Of a stretch of 12,079 bases of DNA, positions 1 through 7,396 are shown piece by piece. The position numbers and the translations under genes are program-made. Location: NCBI RefSeq assembly GCF_001602625.1, contig NZ_LECR01000039.1, positions 46,144-58,222 of the forward strand. Reading direction: 5' to 3'. This DNA is from Sodalis-like endosymbiont of Proechinophthirus fluctus (GTDB lineage: Bacteria > Pseudomonadota > Gammaproteobacteria > Enterobacterales > Enterobacteriaceae). The notes beneath the pieces were generated by a model. That model did not search any database and was not told the origin of the DNA. It was given only the letters and a program-made list of their open reading frames with translations. The number at the start of each line of letters is the position of its first letter. Within the stretch, counting starts at the first letter, position 1.

Positions 1-353
1 TTCGCTTTCATGATTGTATCATTGATACTAATTTTCGCAATTTGAACTGGCAATTTGGTTCCAATGGCGATTATGGCGCAGTGTCAATAACCATTAACAG
101 CCGTCTGCATTTCGCCAGCCCCAGCGTGTGCTTGTACGCGGCGATGTTCCGGCCTTGGCATTCCCGTATTCCTTCGTTTAATTTTGCAGCGGGGGTGGCT
201 ATCACTCCGCTCCTCCCGCAGCCGGAAATGACATCGCTCGGTCTGTACACCATTTATCCGTTAACACATCATCTAGCCACTAAGATGCGAGCGCTGGTGG
301 ATTATCTCGCAAACCACTTCCGTGGTCAGCTATTCTGGGATCAGGGCTGGTAA
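1..353 (+). pseudogene. LysR-type transcriptional regulator, C-terminal remnant
   Basis: An open frame enters from the left edge and stops after the codons for DQGW. It resembles the end of the effector-binding domain of LysR-family regulators. The first part (DTNFRNLNWQFG, then VSITINSRL) fits the strand before the last helical segment. The end (YPLTHHLATKMRALVDYLANHF) is the classic family tail, in which a Tyr-Pro is followed by a conserved His-Leu and a helix ending in Phe. The usual Gly-Leu-Gly-Ile ... Pro-Ser-Phe segment is scrambled: around 150-175 the frame reads FRPWHSRIPSF, while the next frame reads GLGIPVF. This suggests two compensating small indels. The DNA-binding N-terminus lies outside the window. 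The target genes cannot be told. The family call is fairly secure, and pseudogene status is likely but rests on the scrambled patch. Confidence 0.6.
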
Positions 354-588
354 TAAATTGTTTCCATAATAGAAATTAATAACTTCTGACTGGGAGAATT
401 ATCATCTGATTGGCATCACGGGTATCATATGAAATATAAATATGCAGCCATAGGGTTGCGCGCCTACTAGCACGGCTAATAACTCTGAAGATTTTCCTTC
501 CTGCCCGCAGCGGTGGAAAAAATGAACGGGATTAACCCAGTGGTTCCGGCATTAGTGATACTGGATTTGTAAAAGTAAGAAATATGCG
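354..588. other. Intergenic stretch, no recognisable gene
   Basis: All forward frames carry several stops. A short ATG-initiated piece near 429 (MKYKYAAIGLRAY) and a later segment around 515-570 look faintly protein-like but match no family I recognise. It could be a regulatory region or relic between the LysR remnant and the esterase remnant. Confidence 0.4.
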
Positions 589-1191
589 ATGAATACTAGC
601 CTAATTATTCTTTTGCACGGAGTGGGGTAGGGTAGTGGCGGAGATGGTTCTGCTCCTGCTCCCCCTGTGCCGGGTGCTTAGAAATACCAACTACCCGACT
701 GTAAGTTTGCTGCTCCTAATGCGCCGTCGCATTCCGATTTTTGTCAAGGCTATCAGTGGTTCACTGTAGCAGGGATAACGGAACAAAACTGGCCGTGGCG
801 CATTCAGGCACCGCGTGCTTCTTTTGATACCACGCTGGTGCGCTTAATGGCAGCCTGGGAACTGTAGGGGCAGCCGGAAAATTTGGTGATGATAGGGTTT
901 TCTCAGAGTGCTACTATGGCTCTGGATGCGGTTGCCTCCTCCGGCCGGTGGCAGAGTAGTCTCTTTCTCCGGCAGATTGGCGACACCTCTTCCCTTTACG
1001 CCGGCATAGGCGAAGACGCCGGTTCTATTGCTGCACCGAGGGCAAGATGTGTCATTCCCTCTAGCGAAAGTCCGCTGACCTTATGGTTGCTGACCGCGGT
1101 GGACATGAAGGAGATAGCTAAAATTTTTCCGGGTCTCGGGCATACGCTTTCATCCGAGAGCATCATGCTCGCCGGACGTTTCATTGCCTAG
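589..1191 (+). pseudogene. YpfH-like phospholipase/carboxylesterase remnant (alpha/beta hydrolase)
   Basis: Reading from ATG 589 in one continuous frame gives a small serine esterase of about 200 codons, the usual family size. Landmarks in order are LILLHGVG near the N-terminus (oxyanion loop), PNAPSHSDF then GYQWFTVAGIT, the nucleophile elbow IGFSQSATMALDA, and a C-terminal GLGHTLS carrying the catalytic His. Three TAG stops interrupt this frame at 628, 679 and 865. The nucleophile motif Gly-x-Ser-x-Gly has Ser in place of its last Gly. The usual HGxxDPVI segment with the catalytic Asp is missing, replaced by RCVIPSSES. In known members these enzymes hydrolyse short acyl or phospholipid esters in the cytoplasm. 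Damage to both frame and active site makes this a dead gene. The family is clear; the exact orthologue is less so. Confidence 0.72.
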
Positions 1192-1414
1192 GCCTGTAAG
1201 CCGGGGAAAGGTAAATCGCCTCGAACTCCTTACCATAGAAGTAAAAGGACTTCGGAGTAGTGGTGGCAGCACCGGTTTTATCCCTTGGATTTACGAGGAT
1301 CACTGGTGCGCGGATAGGTGTGTTCTTCCTGAATCGTGCCATCATAATTTATGATGAATTTTCATCGAGACCATTTTACCAGTCATGCATTTGTGAGGGT
1401 AATGATTTCATCAT

Positions 1415-1438
1415 TGGTCGCCGCCATGGTCGCCGCCA
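1415..1438. repeat. Tandem duplication, 2 x 12 bp
   Basis: The 12-mer TGGTCGCCGCCA occurs twice head to tail, at 1415-1426 and 1427-1438, without mismatch. This is a small local duplication, typical of replication slippage, in a region with no supported gene. Confidence 0.8.
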
Positions 1439-1786
1439 TTTTTCAGGTACAGCTATTACCTCCTTGTTTAAGGCCCATTTATCTTCAGCTTTAGTGACAT
1501 GATAATTATCCATTTTTACTCTTGTTGAGTGGTAGCAGTTCGGCGTGACAAGCGTCTTTTCTACAGCAGAATGAAAGAAGTATTAATACTAAAATAATAA
1601 GTGCGAAAGTTAAATAGTCATCCGTTGCGCTGGCAATCGCTATTACCTTGATATGCAGATTACTGTGCCCGGTATCCGCCTTATATGCCGTCGGACAGAT
1701 GTCAGGTTGGCATAATGATATGCTGAAATAGCAGTTGCGGGGCCCGCTGGCGCACTGTAGAAGGTAGGATGATGAAGGGGAGTAGT

Positions 1787-1844
1787 GGGAAAAAAGGGAA
1801 AATGCAGTAAGGGAATAAGGCGCAACGGGAAAAAGGGAAAAGGG
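1787..1844. repeat. Purine tract with near-repeated G3A5-6 blocks
   Basis: GGGAAAAAAGGGAAAA at 1787-1802 recurs as GGGAAAAAGGGAAAA at 1827-1841, inside an almost purely purine stretch. It is probably a slippage-prone simple sequence; no function can be assigned. Confidence 0.6.
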
Positions 1845-2154
1845 CGTGGGTAACTTAGGCGGTAACAACGTACATAGGGGTTGACAACAACGAGGCTCGC
1901 GGCTGCGATACCTCGCACTGGCGCATGCTGGCCTTAAACGCTATATCGCACGCCGCGGCAAGGAAATCCCTTGGCGCAACGTTAGTTTTGCGCAGTGCGC
2001 CCCCTTTAATCACGTTATTTCGTCTGGAATAAGACATAACCTGCAATATTGTTTGCGCGCCAGGTTAGCGAATGATTATGTTAAGCTCCTAACTCCTAAC
2101 ATCGACGGCGATTTCGGAGTTATTACACAGTGGGTAATAGCTTAATAATGTGAT

Positions 2155-2160
2155 TATAAT
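2155..2160 (+). promoter_or_regulatory. Possible -10 element upstream of yedJ
   Basis: A perfect TATAAT lies 22 bases before the start codon of the HD-domain gene. No good -35 hexamer stands 16-18 bases upstream, where the sequence reads about GGGTAA. A transcript from here would have a leader of only about 15 bases, just enough to include the ribosome-binding site. Treat as tentative. Confidence 0.3.
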
Positions 2161-2182
2161 TAATAGCAAGTAGGAGTGAGGT

Positions 2183-2905
2183 ATGACTTTAGAGGATTGG
2201 GAACGCCGTTTTCAGGAATATCTAGAGCAACATTTTTCGCAGGATGACAAAGCACATGATATTGCCCATTTCAGTCGGGTGTGGAAAACCGCCAGTAAAA
2301 TAATGCAGTTTATCGACGCGGATGAAAGGATCGTATTAGCTGCCTGCTATTTCCATGACGTGGTCAATCTCCCGAAAAATCACCCCGAACGTCATCTAGC
2401 ATCACGGCAGGCGGCGCTACAAACACAAGAAATCCTCGCTGACTATTTTCCTGATTTCCCGTCGACGCTGTACGGTGGTGTGGTGCATGCGATAGAGGCA
2501 CACAGCTTCAGCGCCTGCATTACGCCGGAAACGCCAGAGGCAAAAATTGTGCAGGATGCTGACCGCCTGGAGTCCTTAGGGGCCATCGGATTAGCGCGGG
2601 TATTTCATGTGGCCGGGCAATTGGGACGCGGCTTATTTCACGCTGACGACCCGCTTGCTTTGCACAGGCCGTTGGATGATGTCAATTATACCTTTGATCA
2701 TTTTCAAACCAAATTATTGACCTTGGCTGACAGTATGCAAACGGAACTAGGAAAAGAAATGGCCCGCTATAATATCGAATATCTGGTTACGTTTATGAGT
2801 AAATTATGTGCGGAATTAAAAGGGGAATATTACCAACTTGATAAGGAAACGCTGGAGATATTTAGTATGGGTTGTAAAGAGGAGGGAAGCACAGCGACGG
2901 AGTAA
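2183..2905 (+). CDS. yedJ: HD-domain phosphohydrolase, YedJ-like
   Basis: An intact 240-residue protein with strong similarity throughout to Escherichia YedJ (about 231 residues). The HD-superfamily metal ligands are visible: His29 in AHFSRVW, the His58-Asp59 pair in CYFHDVV, and Asp125 in IVQDADRLE. Other family signatures are AIEAHSFSA (about 103-111), LGAIGLARVF (132-141) and HRPLDD followed by FDHFQTKLL (161-179). HD proteins of this group are soluble metal-dependent hydrolases, presumed to act on nucleotides or phosphate esters; the exact substrate of YedJ is not settled. Start choice: AGGAG at 2172-2176 is 6 bases before ATG. The C-terminus is about ten residues longer than the Escherichia protein. 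The gene stands alone between degraded regions, and its retention suggests it is still useful. Confidence 0.93.
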   Translation: MTLEDWERRFQEYLEQHFSQDDKAHDIAHFSRVWKTASKIMQFIDADERIVLAACYFHDVVNLPKNHPERHLASRQAALQTQEILADYFPDFPSTLYGGVVHAIEAHSFSACITPETPEAKIVQDADRLESLGAIGLARVFHVAGQLGRGLFHADDPLALHRPLDDVNYTFDHFQTKLLTLADSMQTELGKEMARYNIEYLVTFMSKLCAELKGEYYQLDKETLEIFSMGCKEEGSTATE

Positions 2906-2985
2906 GGTTTTTTAACGTTTCCTTTCCTAATTGATTGCGTTCAACTACGGGTGATGTCGATTACCCGCGTCCGGTTTCAACAAGA

Positions 2986-3041
2986 CGCCATGCTACGGGT
3001 CTCGGTAAAATAAGTGCCTTCAAGGCGGTCTTAGCATGGCG
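2986..3041. repeat. Inverted repeat, 10-bp arms, 36-base interior
   Basis: CGCCATGCTA at 2986-2995 is repeated in inverse as TAGCATGGCG at 3032-3041 with no mismatch. The interior contains a further small symmetry, GCCTTCAAGGC, at about 3016-3026. It lies 80 bases downstream of the yedJ-like gene and lacks a following T-run, so it is not a standard terminator. Confidence 0.6.
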
Positions 3042-3259
3042 CGAGGCGGTCGCTATGGCGACAGGGGCCAGAATAAGATTAACTTAGTATTTCGGGGTCT
3101 ATGCCGCAGTGGTAGAGATGATTAGCTTGATGGATCCATTTTTAATCATCCAACGTATCACGTCGTGACGTTAGTGCTATCAGGGTCAGCTGTATCGGTA
3201 TATTTCCCTGAAAATAGATGGTTAGCCGGCTGCTGGTTTCCGTGCAATACGCCATTTCA

Positions 3260-3480
3260 CCACGTAAATTGACCATATTCTGCCAACAGCAGCCATCGCA
3301 ACTGCGTACTAACGTCCAGCCTCTGGCCAGCAGCACAGAGGTTTATCAGCAAAGCTATATTGACGCCATCCGCGCGTTCCTGGCGCATAATAAATAGCCG
3401 CAACAAGTGATTTTATCTGCTTCGATGCGAAAAATGCGCATTTACATCAAACAGCGCTGGCGTAAATTAGCGGCGGACAA
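3260..3480 (+). pseudogene. Unidentified coding relic
   Basis: One forward frame gives consecutive protein-like segments: LRTNVQPLASSTEVYQQSY, YIDAIRAFLAHNK, then after a TAG stop PQQVILSASMRKMRIYIKQRW. Amphipathic spacing and normal residue balance suggest former coding, but no family is recognised and the frame has internal stops. A different frame at about 3555-3660 may be the continuation. Confidence 0.3.
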
Positions 3481-3876
3481 ATCCCAGTAGGGCGAGGATA
3501 AATCGGCAACAAACCGTGTCAGGGTCCGGGCATCAATCGACGTTCCCTTATACCGGAGTACAGTGATTATCGGCGCCGGTGGTTTGAGAGCGCTATCCGG
3601 CCCGACTGGTACAGTATCGTCCGCGCTTATGACAATATACTGATTTATTCTAGCTAAAAGTCTGCTTTTTCCTTATAATTCGCTGAAAGAGAAAAAAGCA
3701 TTAACCCTGCTCGATAGTTCAGGTAAAATGAAGCCGGGCACAAACTGTTGGCTATAACATTTATAGACTATCTTTTATCACTCTAATAGTAGATTTTCAG
3801 CTTATATGAAATACATGGTGCCGAGAAGGCGAATCAGAGGAATCATTACTGTATCATCCTGTCGGACAAATGATTT

Positions 3877-3895
3877 CTGTAATCAAAGATTACAG
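3877..3895. promoter_or_regulatory. Perfect palindrome upstream of opgG (operator or hairpin)
   Basis: CTGTAATC, a 3-base spacer AAA, then GATTACAG form an 8-bp dyad about 29 bases before the presumed opgG start. The position fits either a regulator-binding site or a small leader hairpin. No known operator consensus is claimed. Confidence 0.4.
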
Positions 3896-3923
3896 TAAAT
3901 GATTAAGAGCACATACAGAGTGG

Positions 3924-5048
3924 ATGTGCAAAATAATAAACTCTTCGTCAAATCATCCAAAGCGAGTCTCCGTTGGCTGGGAAACATCATGGTGCTGTTG
4001 ACACTATACGCTTTGCCCTTATGCGTTTTCTATTGACTATGTGGTAGCTAAGCAAGCCCAGGCAATGGTAGACAAAGGTATATGAAGCGCAAAAAAGCAA
4101 TGTGCCTTCGCAATTTTGCGATATGAAGCTCGCTGACTAGCAAATCTGATTCAATCATGATAAGGCGATGTAGCACGATTTATAGACCCCATTCAAAATC
4201 GAGTTCTATCATCAGGGAATATATTTCGACCAAGCGGTGAAAATCAATGAAGTGACACGGCGACTGCCGTTAATTAGGTCAGATATTCATCTGATATATT
4301 CAATTTCCGATCAGTCAATCACGATCCTGATCCGGTGAAGGACCTCAATTTTGCCGGGTTCAAAATCCTTTATTCGATAAATCAACTCGATAACACGATG
4401 AAATTGTCAGAATGTTGGGCGCCAGTTATTTCGCGTTATCGGTAAAGGACAAGTTTACGGCCATTTCGCGCACAGTATGGCAATCGATACCGCGCTGGTA
4501 TCCGCTGAATAATCCCCGTCACCTATCGGTGAGCATTTTCCAAGTGGAAAACCCACTCGGTTTCGGGCTGCTAAAGTACGGGTACGATTTCTTCCAGAAT
4601 CAGGATCTCGACGATTGCTACGACCTGTGCCTGAGTGGCTAGGTTGAAACCCAGCGGTGCTTGGGAAAAAGGGAATTTCGAGCTGGTGGAGATTTCCATC
4701 AGCGGTGGAAACCTCCACCAAAGATGAGACCAATGATAATATCGTCGCGTTCTGGACGCTGGGGAAATTGCCGGATGTCAGTCAACCGCTGGAACTCGCC
4801 TGTCGGCTGTACTTTTCGCGCGATGAAGATAAAATCCATCCGCCAGATTTCGCCGATGTGAAACAAACCTTACGTTCCACGGGGATGTGAAAAAGACAAA
4901 CTTGACTTGTCAGCCGGACGGCACGACTGCCTTCCAGGTGGACTTCATCAGCCAGCTGACGAAAGAGTTGGATCCGGCTACACCGGTCGCTTCGCATATT
5001 AGCGTGGGCAACAATGCCGACGTGGACGAATACAGCGTCCGTTTCAAT
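3924..5048 (+). pseudogene. opgG: Periplasmic glucan biosynthesis protein OpgG (MdoG), degraded
   Basis: Stretches in three frames align in order with Escherichia OpgG (511 residues). A signal-peptide-like start with MVLLTLYALP ends near the Ala-Phe-Ser-Ile cleavage region at about 4015-4035. KSNVPSQF (about 4100), [15 protein letters not shown] (4190-4230) and VKINEVT follow, then [13 protein letters not shown] (about 4430-4465) and AIDTAL (about 4485). The sequence next jumps to [12 protein letters not shown] (about 4500), [21 protein letters not shown] (about 4725-4760), YFSRDEDKIHPPD (4810-4850), and QPDGTTAFQVDF with EYSVRFN (to 5048). The jump marks loss of roughly 140-150 codons. Stops include TAG and TGA near 4138-4180; one falls where the family has Trp (AYW). 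A one-base loss near 4884 shifts the frame in STGDVK. The true C-terminus is absent. OpgG acts in the periplasm on the glucan backbone with OpgH. The gene is certainly non-functional. Confidence 0.9.
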
Positions 5049-5445
5049 ATTGTGCCTATCTGTAATGAAGAAGTGGAGCAGGTGTACGCCGGTCTGCGTG
5101 CGACATAGAGTCCATCGTTGCCACCACATCCAGATAGAGCATCTCTACGTCTATTATATTCTCAGCGACAGTTATCATCTCAATATCCACGTCGCCGAGC
5201 AAAAAACGTGGATGGAACTGTGTAAAGAAACCATCGGCACAGGGCGCATTTTTATCGCCGTCGGCGCCGGCGGTAGGATGAAGCGCAAAAGCGGTAATAT
5301 TGATGATTTTTGTCGGCGCTAGGGGCAATGAATACGCCTATTATATGGTTATTTTGGACGCCAATAGTGTCATGAGCGGCTATCGCCACCAATCTGGTGC
5401 GGCTGATGGAAGTCAATCTGCGTGCCGGCATTATTATGTAAGTCG
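5049..5445 (+). pseudogene. opgH: Glucan glucosyltransferase OpgH (MdoH), internal fragment
   Basis: This is only the start of the cytoplasmic glycosyltransferase family 2 domain of OpgH (an inner-membrane protein of about 850 residues): [19 protein letters not shown], then [21 protein letters not shown], a run of Arg codons in a shifted frame (about 5250-5275), [28 protein letters not shown], and NLVRLMEV...RAGII. It covers about 100 family residues. The preceding ~250 residues, with the first membrane segments, and everything after the start of the domain are missing. TAG replaces the conserved Trp in ATWES (5106-5108) and in CRRWG (5320-5322). The metal-binding DAD triad reads DAN. The first codons continue in frame from opgG, so a deletion removed the opgG end, the junction and the opgH start. 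It is non-functional. Confidence 0.88.
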
Positions 5446-5559
5446 GCAGATAACCGACTGATTAACCGGTGAATGTTTCCGGCGACAGGATTTCGTAATG
5501 AAAATTACGGCAAGGGATAAAGGTTTCACAAAGGTCTGCACGTGGCGGTTGGGAATCGC

Positions 5560-6240
5560 TAAAGTGAAGGGATAAACTTGACATAATAGGAGAAAAAATG
5601 ATGAATAATAGTACCTTACTGGCTATTTTCCCTGATACCACCACCCGTCCGGGCGAGGCGAGATTAACAGCGCTGCTATGCTGGGCACGGAGGGCAATCA
5701 TCCCGCTGATAAACTCTAGGTTTTCGAGTGGTCGGCCAGTTAATGGACATACACCGTCATCAGTATAGGTGCGATAGGGCCGGTGGCTACATAGATGATG
5801 ATCATAGTGACAAACAGACTCAGCACCGGGTGCGGATTTTTCAGCGAGGGAAAAATCCTGACGCCCGGAGAACATGTCTTTTTTTCTGCACGGGATAAAA
5901 TGTTCCTGGATGAACAGCACCAGCGCGGTATTATATAGAAGAAGACCGGCCGTAAATCATAGAGATCCGCTGTCAGCCTCCCCCTATCAGTGGGCTAATC
6001 ATCGCGCCGATTACCGTATCGGTGGTAGAGCCTAGCCGCTCTTGTTGCATGTTACCTGGATGGCAATAGGCGTGTTGGCATTGGGCACGAAACTGCCAAG
6101 CATCCAGATCCAGAGCAGCGCGCACAAGACTAAAAACTGCATAAATGGAGGTCGACAACATAACAGGACTGGAAACGCTCTCGCCCGAGGCGATTAAGTC
6201 AGAGGTATAGTATGCGTCAAAAGGGAGCTGGGGTAATTTC
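5560..6240 (-). pseudogene. mdtG: Multidrug efflux MFS transporter MdtG, degraded
   Basis: Reverse-strand segments in several frames follow Escherichia MdtG (408 residues, 12 membrane helices). From 6170 downward they read VMLSTSIYAVFSLV, GSFVPNANTPIAIQV (about 6100-6060), a Gly-rich segment near 5980 and DLYDLRPVFF (about 5955). EKK then SLKNPHPVLSLFVTMIIIY (about 5860-5800) and ATGPIAPIL follow, and then FISGMIA, PSVPSIAALLISPRP (about 5710-5645), and a weaker GKIASKVLLFIIFSPIM near 5580. About the first 60 residues are not recognisable upstream of 6240, and the C-terminal third is missing or beyond recognition; a faint tail resemblance at 5470-5520 is not relied on. The order opgH - mdtG - lpxL matches Escherichia, where MdtG exports fosfomycin and other compounds. 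Many frame changes and stops make it clearly dead. Confidence 0.85.
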
Positions 6241-6304
6241 ACCGGTCGTTTTTACGCAGATTTTCGCAATCACCGTTCCGGCAGGACGGCAGACGCACAG
6301 GGCG

Positions 6305-7228
6305 TTAGTGGTACAGCGAAGGTTCGCCGGGCGGGCGGGTTTTGAAGCGGCGGTGCATCCACATGTATTGGTCCGGCGCCCGTAGAATCGCCTGTTCCAC
6401 CACCTTATTCATATAGCTGGCGGTAGCGATATCAATATCGAGCGGCATGTCGCATTCATCAGGCAGAATTAGCAGCTCATAACCGCGCCCTTGCGGAAGC
6501 CGGCGCGGCATGAAGGGGATCACCGCCGGCTTGGCTATTTTGGCTAACAGATAGGTGCCGGCAGTCGTCGCGGCTTCAGGGACGGCGAACAGCGGCGCGA
6601 ATACGCTGCTTTTCGGCCCATAATCATGATCCGGCGCGTACCAGACAATATCGCCGTTTTTCAGCGCGCGGATCATGCCTTTTATATCGGAACGGTCCAG
6701 CATGGATTTATTGGACCGCAAACGTCCCCAAGTTTGTAGCCAATCAAGCAATGGGTTGTCGTTGGGGCGATAAACGCCAATGCCGGGATTATACATGCCA
6801 AAAATTCGCGCTCCCAGCTCAAGGGTGAGAAAATGCATGCCGATAAGCAGCACCCCCTTTTTTTCCATACGCGCGTTGGTGATATGTTCCAAGCCACTGA
6901 CGGTGACCCAGCATTTAATGCGCCAATCAGGCCAGAACCAGGCGATGCCGGTTTCGATAAGCCCCATGCCGACCGACTCGAAATTTTTCCTCAAAAGCGC
7001 TTCACGCTCTAGTTCCAGCATAGCGGGAAAACACAATTGCAAATTCTGGCGTGCAATAGCCCCTCTATAGCGCATAAAACGCATCACGAGCCGCCCTAGG
7101 CACGTCCCCAAGGCATAAAGCAGCGGATAAGGCAGTAGCACCAGCAGGTAGAGTGCGCCAATACCCAGCCATATTAACCAATAACGCGGATGCAGCAATG
7201 AACAATTAAAAACAGGAAGTGTAGTCAT
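6305..7228 (-). CDS. lpxL: Lipid A biosynthesis lauroyl acyltransferase LpxL (HtrB)
   Basis: An intact 307-residue protein, the same length class as Escherichia LpxL (306) and similar along its whole length. It transfers a secondary acyl chain (laurate in Escherichia) from acyl-ACP to Kdo2-lipid IVA on the inner face of the inner membrane. One N-terminal membrane anchor is visible (about residues 17-40, [20 protein letters not shown]). The HX5E-type catalytic pair is His132 and Glu137 in [12 protein letters not shown]. Further family blocks are [19 protein letters not shown] (151-169), RSNKSMLDR (171-179) and [15 protein letters not shown] (196-210, Asp200-His201). The C-terminus reads [14 protein letters not shown]. 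The ATG is preceded by only a weak GAGA. LpxP is the main alternative, since the two differ in chain specificity; context (mdtG on one side, trhO beyond) favours LpxL. Being intact among ruins suggests selection for a properly acylated lipid A. Confidence 0.95.
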   Translation of the reverse strand: MTTLPVFNCSLLHPRYWLIWLGIGALYLLVLLPYPLLYALGTCLGRLVMRFMRYRGAIARQNLQLCFPAMLELEREALLRKNFESVGMGLIETGIAWFWPDWRIKCWVTVSGLEHITNARMEKKGVLLIGMHFLTLELGARIFGMYNPGIGVYRPNDNPLLDWLQTWGRLRSNKSMLDRSDIKGMIRALKNGDIVWYAPDHDYGPKSSVFAPLFAVPEAATTAGTYLLAKIAKPAVIPFMPRRLPQGRGYELLILPDECDMPLDIDIATASYMNKVVEQAILRAPDQYMWMHRRFKTRPPGEPSLYH

Positions 7229-7396
7229 AGAGTCTCAGATATGAACGTTACGGGGACAAGGCCCGTATTTTATTTGTACCGTTTAATACCTTGTAATATT
7301 CTGGCATTTTTTTTGCCGCAGTGGAATAAAGCGTCTCGCCCAAGGCATTATCGGCCTATTAGAGCGCTTTTTGTGCAATAAGCGGTGAGAGTAACG
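7229..7396 (-). promoter_or_regulatory. Upstream region of lpxL; possible coding relic
   Basis: This gap must hold whatever expresses lpxL unless it is read from further upstream. On the reverse strand an AT-rich TAAAATAC lies near 7268-7275 and could contain a -10 element, but no good -35 is evident. One reverse frame here reads ADNALGETLYSTAAKKMPEY followed by YKVL, strikingly protein-like, directly after a stretch ending in two stops. I do not recognise it; it may be chance or the tail of a lost gene. Confidence 0.3.

Larger units (their letters stand above)
1192..2182. other. Long gene-poor region with purine-rich tract and small repeats
   Basis: Nearly a kilobase without a gene I can support. 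An 80-codon forward frame at 1260-1502 and several reverse frames (1506-1868, 1643-1918, 1855-2046) are open, but they lack a convincing ribosome-binding site and match no family I recognise. The reverse frames are biased in composition because they read the complement of a purine-rich tract at about 1759-1850. A forward stretch at about 1890-1990 (LKRYIARRGKEIPWRNV) looks coding-like and may be a relic. A 12-bp tandem duplication lies at 1415-1438. The last 100 bases hold the upstream region of the yedJ-like gene. Confidence 0.45.
2906..3923. other. Gene-poor region between yedJ and opgG remnants
   Basis: No complete gene is supported. A T-run follows the yedJ stop (about 2907-2912) but has no clear stem before it. 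A 10-bp inverted repeat spans 2986-3041. From about 3260 to 3480 a forward frame reads like real protein (YIDAIRAFLAHNK, a stop, then PQQVILSASMRKMRIYIKQRW). Around 3555-3660 another frame reads DYRRRWFESAIRPDWYSIV. Both look like relics of genes I cannot name. The 64-codon reverse frame at 3142-3336 appears to be a shadow of the first. The 3' part would hold the upstream region of opgG. Confidence 0.45.

Noticed and set aside
1260..1502. Forward 80-codon frame as a gene
   Set aside because: No Shine-Dalgarno sequence, no recognisable family, and it includes the slippage repeat at 1415-1438.
1506..2046. Reverse frames of 63-120 codons, one with a hydrophobic stretch (ALIILVLILLSF)
   Set aside because: Composition is dominated by the complement of the purine tract, and there is no ribosome-binding site or homology; too weak to call.
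589..5322. Amber (TAG) reassignment to a sense codon, suggested by many in-frame TAG codons
   Set aside because: The intact trhO ends in TAG, Trp is encoded by TGG in the intact genes, and the TAG-bearing genes also carry frameshifts, deletions or active-site changes. Ordinary pseudogene decay explains them.
5470..5520. C-terminus of mdtG (RRKHSPVN-like tail on the reverse strand)
   Set aside because: Only a handful of residues resemble the MdtG end and the preceding 150 residues are absent; not strong enough to extend the remnant.
6682..7070. Alternative frames inside lpxL on both strands
   Set aside because: They lie inside the intact lpxL frame and have no family resemblance.
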